Positions 15,058 through 22,340 of a stretch of DNA of 22,340 nucleotides are shown piece by piece (position 1 is the stretch's first letter; each line of letters starts with the position of its first letter). Under the pieces are notes generated by a model. It did no database searches and had not been told where the DNA came from. It saw nothing but the letters and a program-made list of their open reading frames with translations. Both the position numbers and the translations under genes were made by a program. The DNA is from CAYVBE01 sp964448935 (GTDB lineage: Bacteria; Planctomycetota; Brocadiia; SM23-32): contig CAYVBE010000048.1 of NCBI GenBank assembly GCA_964448935.1, forward strand, positions 1 to 22,340, in the 5' to 3' direction.

Positions 15058-15207
15058 TTCCGGCGGTCCGCAAGCCGTTGTGGGCATGCTTCCGCTGTAG
15101 TACCTCAGGCTAATGCACGCTAAACGGGTACTGCGCCCACCTGCACAGGACGGGGAATCACCGCGTCCACGCAGCCCACGGCGTCCACTATGCCTGAATC
15201 ACCCTTT

Positions 15208-15232
15208 CCCGGCCGCTCACTCGGGTTTTTTT
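15208..15232 (+). terminator. Weak intrinsic terminator candidate
   Basis: CCCG (15208-15211) can pair with CGGG (15222-15225) just ahead of seven T residues (15226-15232). The stem is only 4 bp, so strength is doubtful. The position would suit termination of the original mrf operon, or of the island operon reading through. Confidence 0.25.
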
Positions 15233-15302
15233 GGCCTCCGGCGGAAAACGTCGGTCTATGCGGTCTACGCGGACACGCGGTTTCGGGGGAACGGTTATAA
15301 TG

Positions 15303-15385
15303 GCCGCCCTGCGGGCGGCTGGGAAGAATGCCGGGAACGGCCCGTCATTCTTCATGGCTATGGGCTGCGTGGGCGGAGCAGCCAT
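15303..15385. other. Cluster of three consecutive hairpins
   Basis: Hairpin 1: GCCGCCC/GGGCGGC (15303-15319) with a 3-nt loop. Hairpin 2: GAAGAATG/CATTCTTC (15323-15353) with an inner CGGG/CCCG stem, one mismatch and a 5-nt loop. Hairpin 3: GGCTGC/GCAGCC (15363-15383) with a 9-nt loop. A perfect TATAAT lies at 15296-15301 immediately upstream but no good -35 box is present. Could be a structured RNA, a bidirectional terminator or a palindromic intergenic repeat. Confidence 0.4.
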
Positions 15386-15956
15386 CGCACGGGCGAACGC
15401 CGAACGGCAACGGCGCACGGAACGACCGCAGGCGCCACACCGGCTACGGCTAACGGCTACGGCAGACGTAGCACGGCGTACGTTTCCGTTGAACCTGTAC
15501 GACGTTGTTGTTCTCTGCGCTCTCTATGGCCTCTGTGGCAGATGCCGTTTTCCGTTGTTGTTGAATCTGGGCTATCCGTTCTCTGTGGTTGGGCGACGCC
15601 GGGGTGTGACGGTAACGGATACACTCGGGCGGCGCGGCGGTGCCCGCTCGGCGGGCCTCGGAGGACATAGAGGGGGGTGAAATGGTCATACGGGGGGTTG
15701 GAATGGACAGAAAAGCGGGAAAAAAGGACAGGGTCGCGTTTGCGGGCGGGATTTGTGTCCGGTTTCCGGAGCGCGTTGTCCGGGTTTGCGGGCGGTTTGG
15801 CGGGTTTTGGAGTGGCGGGCAGGAAGAGGTGGGAAAACCCCCGACTGCGAAACGAACCGAAATTGTCGGAAGTCTTTGCTCAAAGGAGTTTTGAGGCCCA
15901 CAAACCGGGCACCGTCCCGACGGGCGTGCGGTTCCGCCCGCACAACCCCCCGCGCT

Positions 15957-15985
15957 TTGCGGTCCATCGGGCTAATGGCTATACT
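15957..15985 (+). promoter_or_regulatory. Candidate promoter of the glycan-use operon
   Basis: TTGCGG (15957-15962; three of six) and TATACT (15980-15985; five of six) are spaced by 17 nt. Transcription would start near 15992, about 36 nt before the GTG of the mannonate dehydratase-like gene. Confidence 0.35.
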
Positions 15986-16027
15986 CGGGGCTCGGTTCAA
16001 CGGGCACCAGCGGGAGGGCAGGGCTAC

Positions 16028-17236
16028 GTGAAAGACCTTCGGATAGAGCGCGTCGAGATTTTCCTGACGCAGCCCCATGACGAGCGCTGCCGGCTGGCGG
16101 TGGTCCGGGTGCGCACCAGCGAGCCGGGGCTGGACGGGCTGGGCTGCGCTACCTTCACCCAGCGACACCGCGCGGTGCAGGCGGCCCTGGAGCACCACCT
16201 GGGGCCGTTGGTCACCGGCAGGGACCCGCGCGCCATCGAGGACCTGTGGCAGGGCATGATGGTCGGCGGATACTGGCGCAACGGGCCGGTGCTGAACAAC
16301 GCGATCAGCGGCATTGACATGGCCCTGTGGGATATCAAGGGCAAGCTGGCGGGCATGCCGTGCTACGAGCTGTGGGGCGGCAAGAGCCGTCCGGGGGCGA
16401 CCGCCTACTGCCACGCGAACGGCCGCACGCCGGAGGATGTGGCCCGCAGCGCCCGGCGCCTGATGGAGCAGGGCTACCGCCACGTGCGCTGCCAGCTCGG
16501 CGGCTACTCCGGGCTGAAGGGCGAGGACCTGAGACCGCCCGGCGGCGCGCCGGGGGCCTACTACGACCCGCAGGAGAAGCTGCGCCGGATACCGGACCTG
16601 TTCGAGTATCTGCGGGCGGAGCTGGGCGATGAGGTGGAGCTGCTGTACGACGTGCACGAGCGGCTGGCGCCGTGCGACGCGGTGAAGCTGGCGAAGGCCC
16701 TGGAGCCTTACCGCTTGTTCTTCCTGGAAGACGTCGTGGCGCCGGAGGATATGCAGTGGCTGCGGATGCTGCGCGGCCAGACGGCGGTGCCGATCGCCAT
16801 GGGAGAGCTGTTCAACAATCCGCAGGAGATGACGCCGTTCATCGCCGAGCGCCTGTTCGACTTCATCCGCGTGCACGTCTCGCAGATCGGCGGCATCACG
16901 CCGGCGCTGAAGCTGGCACACCTGTGCGACGCGTTCGGCATCCGGACGGCGTGGCACGGTCCGGGGGACGTCTCGCCGGTGGGCATGGCGGCCAACGTGC
17001 ACCTGGACGTGGCGCTGCACAATTTTGGCATCCAGGAGTGGGCGGAGCGCAGCGAAGCGGAACAGGAGATGTTCCCCGGCCGGCCGGAGGTGCGGGAGGG
17101 GACGGTCTATCCGAACGGGCGCTGCGGGCTGGGTATAGACTTCGACGCGGACATGGCGAAGGAATTCCCCTGCCATGACCGGGAGCCGGGCTGGACGGAG
17201 GCCCGCCTGCCCGACGGCGGCATGGGCCGGCCGTAG
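16028..17236 (+). CDS. manD: D-mannonate dehydratase-like enolase superfamily enzyme (ManD/RspA group)
   Basis: Cytoplasmic Mg-dependent sugar-acid dehydratase, 402 aa, the normal ManD length. The predicted reaction is D-mannonate to 2-keto-3-deoxygluconate, a step of hexuronate breakdown. Metal ligands appear as D208 (YDVHERL), E234 (FLEDVV) and E260 (GELFNN). H210 and H310 (WHGPGDVSP) fit the catalytic positions of the family, and the spacing matches ManD closely. ALWDIKGKLAG and YCHANGR in the N-terminal half are also characteristic. Some ManD-group members have low activity or prefer D-gluconate, so the exact substrate is open. Start GTG at 16028 has GGAGG 10 nt upstream; the frame stays open to 15677 but that extension looks non-coding. 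First of three co-directional genes; the next starts 43 nt downstream. Confidence 0.8.
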   Translation: MKDLRIERVEIFLTQPHDERCRLAVVRVRTSEPGLDGLGCATFTQRHRAVQAALEHHLGPLVTGRDPRAIEDLWQGMMVGGYWRNGPVLNNAISGIDMALWDIKGKLAGMPCYELWGGKSRPGATAYCHANGRTPEDVARSARRLMEQGYRHVRCQLGGYSGLKGEDLRPPGGAPGAYYDPQEKLRRIPDLFEYLRAELGDEVELLYDVHERLAPCDAVKLAKALEPYRLFFLEDVVAPEDMQWLRMLRGQTAVPIAMGELFNNPQEMTPFIAERLFDFIRVHVSQIGGITPALKLAHLCDAFGIRTAWHGPGDVSPVGMAANVHLDVALHNFGIQEWAERSEAEQEMFPGRPEVREGTVYPNGRCGLGIDFDADMAKEFPCHDREPGWTEARLPDGGMGRP

Positions 17237-17279
17237 CGACCCCCCGGATTTGACCGGACGAATTGAACGGAGGAGAAGC

Positions 17280-19730
17280 ATGAGCATTGCCCGAAGGTGG
17301 ATCGAGATGCCGGTGTGTGCCGTGTTGTGTGCGGTTTTTCTGGTGTCGGCGGAGGCCCGCGCCGCGGGGTCCGGAGAGGAGCGCACCGTGGTCACCATCA
17401 CCGATGAGGTACTGGTGCCCGACTGCATACCTTTCGGCATAAACCTGAGCTACGGCAATGATTCTGCCAATGCCAGCCCGTGGGTGAAGGACCGGGCGCG
17501 GGCCAGCTTCGAGGGCAGCACCTACCGGCAGTGCCTGACGGGCTACCGGCGGGACGAGACCGGCATGTGCACGTGGGTGGGCACGTCCGAGCCCTGGCAG
17601 AAGGTCCACATCGGCGCGCCGTTCACCATCCTGAACGGCCCTGCGAAGGGGCAGGGCGGCACGGTCGAGGACATCACCAAAAAGCCGTTCGAGCACCAGG
17701 GCAAGCTCAAGGATTTCACCTACTACCTGTTCGACCGGTCCTACCCGCGGTTCCCGACCGACATGAGTGAATACGGTCTTCCGGGGCTGCTGGTGGAGCG
17801 GTTTGCGCTGGACGAGGGGCACGTGATGCGGATGCGGCGCGACCCGAGCAACTTCTGGTACACCAACTGCGGCCAGACCGACGTGGTGCCGCGCACGGAC
17901 GTTCTGGTGGGCGATGTGCCGCCCGGCTCGAACGGCCGCGCCGTGTGCCACCTGATAGCGCCGAATCCGGAGGAACCGGCCCACATACGATTCGCCACGT
18001 TCCGGCAGCACCTGGGCGACAACAACGGGCGCTGGCTGGTCTCCTTCTGGGCGAAGGCCAGGGCGGGCGAGCCGTCCCTGGAGGTCACGGCGGTGACCAA
18101 CGAGACGTATGCCCGCCAGGAGGCGCCCCTGACCGGGGAGTGGAAGGAGTATGAGCTGGCGCTGGATGTCGAGGGCTTTCCGGAGCCCGACTGGCGCAAG
18201 GCGACCGAGAGCGGGTTGATGTGGTTCGTCCTGCGGGCGCGTGGCGGGGAGGTGCTGCTGGACGAAATCCGCGCCATGCAGGCGCGGGAGCAGAACCCCA
18301 CGGTCTTCCGCGGCGATCTGCTGGATGTCCTGCGGAAGCTCAACGTCGGCGCCGTCCGCAACCACCAGACGGGCGGCAGCACGGTTGACAACTGCCTGAC
18401 GCCGGGCCACCAGAACCATGCCTTCACCAGCGTGCGCACGCAGAGGCCGGGACCCTACGCCGGGAAGAACCGCCATCCCTTCAGCCTGCACGAGATGTAC
18501 GAGTTCTGCGAGCGGCTCGGCTGCGACCCGTGGTACAGCCTGCCCGGCACGCTGCACAAGGACGAGGTCGTGAAGTACATGGAGTATATCGGCGCGCCGC
18601 CGGACGTGGGTTACGGCAAGATACGCGCCGAACTCGGCCACCCGCAGCCCTGGACGGAGGTGTTTCGTTACATCCACGTCGAGTTCGGCAACGAGGCGTG
18701 GAACTCCGCTCCGCCGTATCACAGCGGCGGCTTCAACGGGTCGGATTACTGGCAGGGGCTTATTGCGGCGGGCAAGGCGTCTCCCTACTACAGCGAGAAC
18801 GTCCTGTTCCACCCCGCCGGGCAGGCGGCCTATCCGGCTCGCAACGAGGGCATCCTGAAGCACACCACCAACGGCGACCGGTTCTCCGTCGCGCCCTACA
18901 TGCTTACCCGGGTCACCGAGCAGGACCTGGAGATCAACGCGCCGGGCGACGACGACTTCTTCCGCTGGATGCTGGCCTGGCCGATCTTCCGCTCGCTGGA
19001 CCCGCGCGGGGACATGTACCAGAACGCCGAGATTGCGCGCGAGGCGGGCATCGAACTGTCCACCTACGAGTTCAACCACCACACCCTGGAGCAGGCGGGT
19101 CTGACGCTCGACGACCGGAAGAAGATATTCACGACCATGGCCGGCGGCCTGAACGTGGCGCACACGATGCTGCTGATGCTCAAGGAGCACGGCATCCGCG
19201 TCCAGATCGCCTTTCCGCTGGCCAGCGGCTCGGACCACCGCATCTGGGACTTCGTGCTCAGCATGAGGGAGGGGCACCGGCGCTACCGGCCGACCTTCCT
19301 GGGCATGGAGCTGGCCAACCGCGTCATCGGCGGCGACCTGGTGCAGACTTCGCACACCGGGGGCGATCCCACGTGGTCGGCGCACGGCGTCTTCTACCGC
19401 GAGTGGCAGAAAGAACCGAAGCCGATGACCTACGGCGACCTGCCGTGTCTGACCAGCTACGCCTTCCGGGACGGCCGCCGGCGGGGCCTCATCCTGGTCA
19501 ACCTCGACCTGGAGCGGGAGATACCCGTGGAGCTGCGCTTCGAGGGCGGCGCGGCAGACGGTGCCCGGGCATACCACCTGACGGCGGACTCCATCGCCGC
19601 TACGAACGAGTGGCAGCACGCCGAGCCCCAGGTGCGGCTGGAGGACGAGCAGATTGCCGATTTCGCCGACGGTTACCGGACCGTGATCCCCCCGTTCAAC
19701 ATCCACGGATACGTCTGGGAAACCGACTGA
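17280..19730 (+). CDS. Secreted clan GH-A-like glycoside hydrolase with an N-terminal carbohydrate-binding-like domain
   Basis: Predicted exported glycosidase, 816 aa. A signal peptide (about 1-28) ends near AEARA/AGS. The region to about 185 begins with PFGINLSYG, an opening seen in GH51/GH39-like enzymes. Residues about 185-335 resemble a jelly-roll binding module (SFWAKARAG, GEWKEYELAL, EVLLDEI). A TIM-barrel-like domain follows, with HVEFGNEAWN placing N471-E472 as the clan GH-A Asn-Glu acid/base pair, and STYEFNHH placing E597 as a possible nucleophile. The last 100 or so residues look like the C-terminal beta-sandwich of such enzymes (GLILVNLDLEREIPVELRF). Start ATG at 17280 with GGAGGAG 5-6 nt upstream. 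The family assignment is by pattern, not similarity search; substrate unknown. Neighbouring sulfatase and mannonate enzyme suggest a sulfated or uronic-acid glycan. Confidence 0.72.
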   Translation: MSIARRWIEMPVCAVLCAVFLVSAEARAAGSGEERTVVTITDEVLVPDCIPFGINLSYGNDSANASPWVKDRARASFEGSTYRQCLTGYRRDETGMCTWVGTSEPWQKVHIGAPFTILNGPAKGQGGTVEDITKKPFEHQGKLKDFTYYLFDRSYPRFPTDMSEYGLPGLLVERFALDEGHVMRMRRDPSNFWYTNCGQTDVVPRTDVLVGDVPPGSNGRAVCHLIAPNPEEPAHIRFATFRQHLGDNNGRWLVSFWAKARAGEPSLEVTAVTNETYARQEAPLTGEWKEYELALDVEGFPEPDWRKATESGLMWFVLRARGGEVLLDEIRAMQAREQNPTVFRGDLLDVLRKLNVGAVRNHQTGGSTVDNCLTPGHQNHAFTSVRTQRPGPYAGKNRHPFSLHEMYEFCERLGCDPWYSLPGTLHKDEVVKYMEYIGAPPDVGYGKIRAELGHPQPWTEVFRYIHVEFGNEAWNSAPPYHSGGFNGSDYWQGLIAAGKASPYYSENVLFHPAGQAAYPARNEGILKHTTNGDRFSVAPYMLTRVTEQDLEINAPGDDDFFRWMLAWPIFRSLDPRGDMYQNAEIAREAGIELSTYEFNHHTLEQAGLTLDDRKKIFTTMAGGLNVAHTMLLMLKEHGIRVQIAFPLASGSDHRIWDFVLSMREGHRRYRPTFLGMELANRVIGGDLVQTSHTGGDPTWSAHGVFYREWQKEPKPMTYGDLPCLTSYAFRDGRRRGLILVNLDLEREIPVELRFEGGAADGARAYHLTADSIAATNEWQHAEPQVRLEDEQIADFADGYRTVIPPFNIHGYVWETD

Positions 19731-19762
19731 CCACTTCCTGAGCAATCAAGCGGATAACCACC

Positions 19763-21262
19763 ATGAACGTCCTGCTGATCACGAGCGACCAGCACCGGTG
19801 GGACGCCATCGGCTGCAACAATGAACGTCTGAAGACCCCGGCCCTCGACCGCCTTGCATCCGAGGGCATCGTCTACGATCGCGCCTACACGACCAATCCG
19901 GTCTGCACGCCCGCGCGCGTCTCCATCCTGACGGGCCACTACCCGTCGCGGCACGGCAGCTACACGATCGGCACGAAGCTGCCGCCGGACTACCACACCG
20001 TGCCGGAGGCGATGTCGGCGGCGGGGTGCTTCACCGCGCTGATCGGCAAGGCCCACTTCCAGCCTTGCACCGACGCCCCGCTGGGGGACAGCGGCAGCTT
20101 CGAGGCGCCCCCGCACATCTTCGATTTCGACTTCTTCCGCGACTGGTCCGGCCCCTATTATGGCTTCCGGCACGCCGAACTGGCCATCGCGCACAGCAAC
20201 GAGCGCAACGCCGGCTCCATGCATTACGGCCTCTGGCTCAAAGAGCAGGGCGTGGACCTGGAGGATTACTTCGGCACGGGCCAGTACACCGACTGGGGCA
20301 CCTGGGGCGTGCCCGCCGAATACCACAACAGCCGTTGGACGGCCGACCGCACGATCGCCGCCATCGAGCGTGCGCGGGATCCGGATAAGCCGTTCTTCAT
20401 CTGGTCTAGCTTCCAGGACCCCCACAACCCCTGCGTGGTGCCAAAGCCGTGGGCGGACATGTACGATCCGGAAGATATGCCCGACCACCGCTACCGGGAG
20501 GGCGAGTTCGACGACAGGCCGCCCTTCTATCGGCCCGTCTACGAGAACCGGGACGAACTCGGCGATCCCGACCTGGACGACTTCAAGCCGTGGTACTGCT
20601 TCCGCGGCATAGACTTCATGGACGAGCGGAACACCCGCGAACTCATCGCCGCCTACTACGGCATGGTCAGCCTGATGGACCACCACATCGGCCGCATCCT
20701 GGATCACCTTCAGGACGCCGGCCTGCTGGACGATACGCTCATCATCTACACCACTGACCACGGCGACTACCTGGGCAACCATGGCCTGTGGTGGAAGGGC
20801 CTGCCCGCTTACGAGGACGCGCAGCGGATCCCGTTCATCGTCCGTCACCCCGGCTGCGAGACGCCGGGGCGGCGCAGCAAAGCCTACCAGAGCCTCGTTG
20901 ATATCGGCCAGAGCGCCCTGAGCGCCCTCGACCTGCCCGCCTACCAGGGCCTCCAGGGCGTGGACCAGACCGAAGCCTGGCGCCGCGCCGACGAGGCCGC
21001 ACGGGACTGGGCCCTCTGCGAATACCGGCCCACCGAGGGTCCCTTCATGCAGAAGACCTTCCTCCACGACGGCTGGAAACTCGTCCTCTACCACGACCGC
21101 GACTACGGCGAACTCTACAACATCGAGACCGACCCGGATCAGTATCGCAACCTATGGAACGACCCGGCCCACAAGGCCACGCGGGCCGACCTGATCCACC
21201 GCTTCACCTCCGCCGAGATGGGAAAGGACGGCGTCCTGCGCCCAAGAGTAGCCTGGGCGTAG
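19763..21262 (+). CDS. Sulfatase, family S1 type (formylglycine-dependent)
   Basis: Arylsulfatase-fold hydrolase, 499 aa. The activation motif is CTPAR with C48, the cysteine converted to formylglycine. Likely metal and active-site residues are D9 and Q10 (TSDQHRWD), K96 and H98 (GKAHF), and D332-H333 (TTDHGDYLGNHG). D-Q rather than D-D near the N-terminus occurs in some sulfatases and in related phosphonate monoester hydrolases, so the latter activity is not excluded. No signal peptide is visible: the protein starts directly with the first beta strand (MNVLLITSD), suggesting action on imported sulfated oligosaccharides. Start ATG at 19763 has only a weak upstream GGAT; it follows the glycosidase by 32 nt and probably belongs to the same operon. 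No sulfatase-maturating enzyme is in the window. Confidence 0.88.
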   Translation: MNVLLITSDQHRWDAIGCNNERLKTPALDRLASEGIVYDRAYTTNPVCTPARVSILTGHYPSRHGSYTIGTKLPPDYHTVPEAMSAAGCFTALIGKAHFQPCTDAPLGDSGSFEAPPHIFDFDFFRDWSGPYYGFRHAELAIAHSNERNAGSMHYGLWLKEQGVDLEDYFGTGQYTDWGTWGVPAEYHNSRWTADRTIAAIERARDPDKPFFIWSSFQDPHNPCVVPKPWADMYDPEDMPDHRYREGEFDDRPPFYRPVYENRDELGDPDLDDFKPWYCFRGIDFMDERNTRELIAAYYGMVSLMDHHIGRILDHLQDAGLLDDTLIIYTTDHGDYLGNHGLWWKGLPAYEDAQRIPFIVRHPGCETPGRRSKAYQSLVDIGQSALSALDLPAYQGLQGVDQTEAWRRADEAARDWALCEYRPTEGPFMQKTFLHDGWKLVLYHDRDYGELYNIETDPDQYRNLWNDPAHKATRADLIHRFTSAEMGKDGVLRPRVAWA

Positions 21263-21275
21263 TGCGCGCGACTCC

Positions 21276-22307
21276 TCACAGCCGCACTTCCTGGCCCGTC
21301 CGGGCGCTCTCGTAGAGGCCGTCTATGGTCTGTTGCACGTGCAGGGCGTCCACCGGGTCCACGGGCACCGGGCTGTCGTTGATGATTGAGTCCACGAACG
21401 CCTCCAGGTGGCTCGGTCCGGGCACGGGGTGGAGAACCGTCTCCGCGAACGTGCCGCCCACCTCGCCCCAGAGGCGCGCCTCGAAATCGTATCCCCCGCC
21501 GGTCGAGCGGTGGGCCGCGCCTGCCTCGGTGCCGTAGACCTCGGTGGCCATGTCCTCGCGCCACTCGCTGTTAGTCGCCCAGGATGCCACCAGGGAGAGG
21601 GAGGCGCCGTTCTCGAACCGCACGAAGCCGGCCGCCAGGTCCTCCACGCCGAACTCCTCCCCCTTCTCGGCTGCCAGCCGCCGGCCCAGCGCGTCGTAGG
21701 TCACGCCGGTCACCGACACCGGCTCGGGATGTCCCATCAGCCAGAGCGCCAGGTCAATCCGGTGCACGCCCAGGTCAATCAGCGGCCCGCCGCCGGCCAG
21801 GTCCTTCTGCACAAACCACCCGCGCATACCGGGTATGCCGCGGTTGCGCATCCAGCGGGTGCGGGCGAAGTAGACATCCCCCAGCAGACCCTCGTCCACC
21901 GCGCCCTTCAGTGCCCGCGCCGAGCCGTCGGCGCGGTACGAGAGATTGATGGTCAGCTTGCGACCGGTTTCCTGCGCCACGGAGATCATCTCCTGCCCCT
22001 CGTCCGCGTTCATCGCCATCGGCTTCTCGCAGAACACGTGCAGCCCGCCCCGCAGGCACTCGATGGTCACCGGCGCGTGGAACTTGTTCGGCGTCGCCAC
22101 ATACACCGCGTCCGCAACGTCCGCGTCTATCAGCGCAGTGGCGGACTCGAACGCCAGCAGGTCGTAATCCTCGGCCGCCTCCGTCCGTCGGTCCTGCCGC
22201 GTATCCACCACGGCCGTCGCCTCCGCCTGGGGCAGGTCCGCCGACTGCCGAAGAATGTTCCGCCCCATCCCGCCAAACCCGATAATCCCCAGTCGCACAA
22301 CTTCCAT
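21276..22307 (-). CDS. Gfo/Idh/MocA-family NAD(P)-dependent oxidoreductase
   Basis: Sugar or inositol-type dehydrogenase, 343 aa, cytoplasmic. The Rossmann motif is GFGGMG (G10-G15), followed by the family CEKPMA segment (E94-K95-P96) and the C-terminal-domain signature GGGPLIDLGVHRIDLALWL with D178 and H182. Length is typical. Start ATG at 22307 has GAGGGAG about 6 nt upstream. It is convergent with the sulfatase gene, with only 13 nt between stop codons, so no room for a separate terminator is evident. The substrate cannot be read; proximity to glycan genes suggests oxidation or epimerisation of a released sugar. Its own operon would begin just before the end of the window. Confidence 0.92.
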   Translation of the reverse strand: MEVVRLGIIGFGGMGRNILRQSADLPQAEATAVVDTRQDRRTEAAEDYDLLAFESATALIDADVADAVYVATPNKFHAPVTIECLRGGLHVFCEKPMAMNADEGQEMISVAQETGRKLTINLSYRADGSARALKGAVDEGLLGDVYFARTRWMRNRGIPGMRGWFVQKDLAGGGPLIDLGVHRIDLALWLMGHPEPVSVTGVTYDALGRRLAAEKGEEFGVEDLAAGFVRFENGASLSLVASWATNSEWREDMATEVYGTEAGAAHRSTGGGYDFEARLWGEVGGTFAETVLHPVPGPSHLEAFVDSIINDSPVPVDPVDALHVQQTIDGLYESARTGQEVRL

Positions 22308-22340
22308 GAAAAACTCCCTCGCTGAAGTGATCTCAATCGG

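Larger units (their letters stand above)
15058..16027. other. Long non-coding region between the mrf locus and the glycan locus
   Basis: About 970 bases without a convincing gene. Open frames exist on both strands but their translations are Arg/Gly/Pro-rich, unlike any family I recognise, and lack placed ribosome-binding sites. It contains a weak terminator, a cluster of hairpins near 15303-15385, short tandem words (CGGTCTATG/CGGTCTACG near 15252-15272; GGCTACGG near 15442-15463), a G-rich stretch at about 15660-15835 with two copies of GTTTGCGGGCGG (15738-15749, 15784-15795), a small inverted repeat GTGCGG/CCGCAC (15926-15943) and a candidate promoter. Confidence 0.6.

Noticed and set aside
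15231..15680. Open frame of 149 codons on the plus strand in the non-coding region
   Set aside because: The translation is Arg/Gly/Ala-rich, resembles no family I know, runs through hairpins and repeats, and has no placed ribosome-binding site.
15677..16027. N-terminal extension of the mannonate dehydratase-like gene
   Set aside because: The frame stays open, but its translation is low-complexity and unlike ManD proteins. GTG at 16028 has a well-placed GGAGG and gives the usual 402-aa length.
16896..19745. Long minus-strand open frame (949 codons) opposite the glycosidase
   Set aside because: Same GC-driven shadow; the composition is His/Val/Arg/Ala-rich with no recognisable domain.
1..22340. 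CRISPR array, tRNA or rRNA genes
   Set aside because: I saw no regularly spaced repeats of CRISPR type and no recognisable tRNA or rRNA sequence on either strand.

Overview
The window is 22.3 kb of GC-rich DNA (about 65% GC in sampled lines of the core genes) from a bacterium that appears to live on complex, probably sulfated, carbohydrates. A sugar ABC importer, a secreted clan GH-A-like glycosidase, a formylglycine-type sulfatase, a D-mannonate-dehydratase-like enolase and a Gfo/Idh/MocA oxidoreductase together suggest a planctomycete- or armatimonadete-like lineage. That assignment is inference; there is no rRNA or other marker gene.

Layout. (1) 160-3778, minus strand: a compact sugar-import operon (binding protein, MalF-type permease, MalG-type permease, no ATPase gene). 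The MalG-type protein carries a periplasmic insertion of about 130 residues. (2) 3977-10104, plus strand, divergent: a DNA-repair-type operon made of a DEDD exonuclease like MrfB/YprB and two tandem, paralogous DEAD/DEAH helicases like MrfA/YprA, each ending in a four-cysteine DUF1998-type module. (3) 10095-15012: an island of about 4.9 kb with visibly lower GC. It holds two translationally coupled genes, a SNF2/RapA-like helicase (1043 aa) and an Hsp70/actin-fold ATPase with an unusual Cys4 insertion. (4) 15058-16027: almost 1 kb with no convincing gene, rich in hairpins and short repeats. (5) 16028-21262, plus strand: mannonate dehydratase-like enolase, secreted glycosidase and sulfatase. 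(6) 21276-22307, minus strand, convergent: a Gfo/Idh/MocA oxidoreductase.

The main discovery is region 3. The island lies exactly between two perfect 26-bp direct repeats (10069-10094 and 15013-15038). The left copy is the end of the second mrfA-like gene. The right copy keeps the same reading frame, runs through six further codons and stops, so it looks like the original 3' end of that gene pushed 4.9 kb downstream. Just inside both repeats sit imperfect inverted 12-mers containing AACAAGCC, which would flank the core in an excised circle, as expected of a recombinase attachment site. The island encodes no recombinase, so it would have to be moved in trans. Its only cargo is the SNF2 + Hsp70-like pair, with its own candidate promoter and a hairpin just before the first gene. 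I therefore propose a mobile two-gene NTPase cassette, plausibly for genome defence or DNA/nucleoprotein surveillance. The function is inferred; the boundaries are read directly from the sequence.

The flanking genes form a likely polysaccharide-use locus: the glycosidase and sulfatase would act on a sulfated glycan, the importer would take up products, and the mannonate dehydratase-like enzyme and oxidoreductase would process (uronic) sugars.
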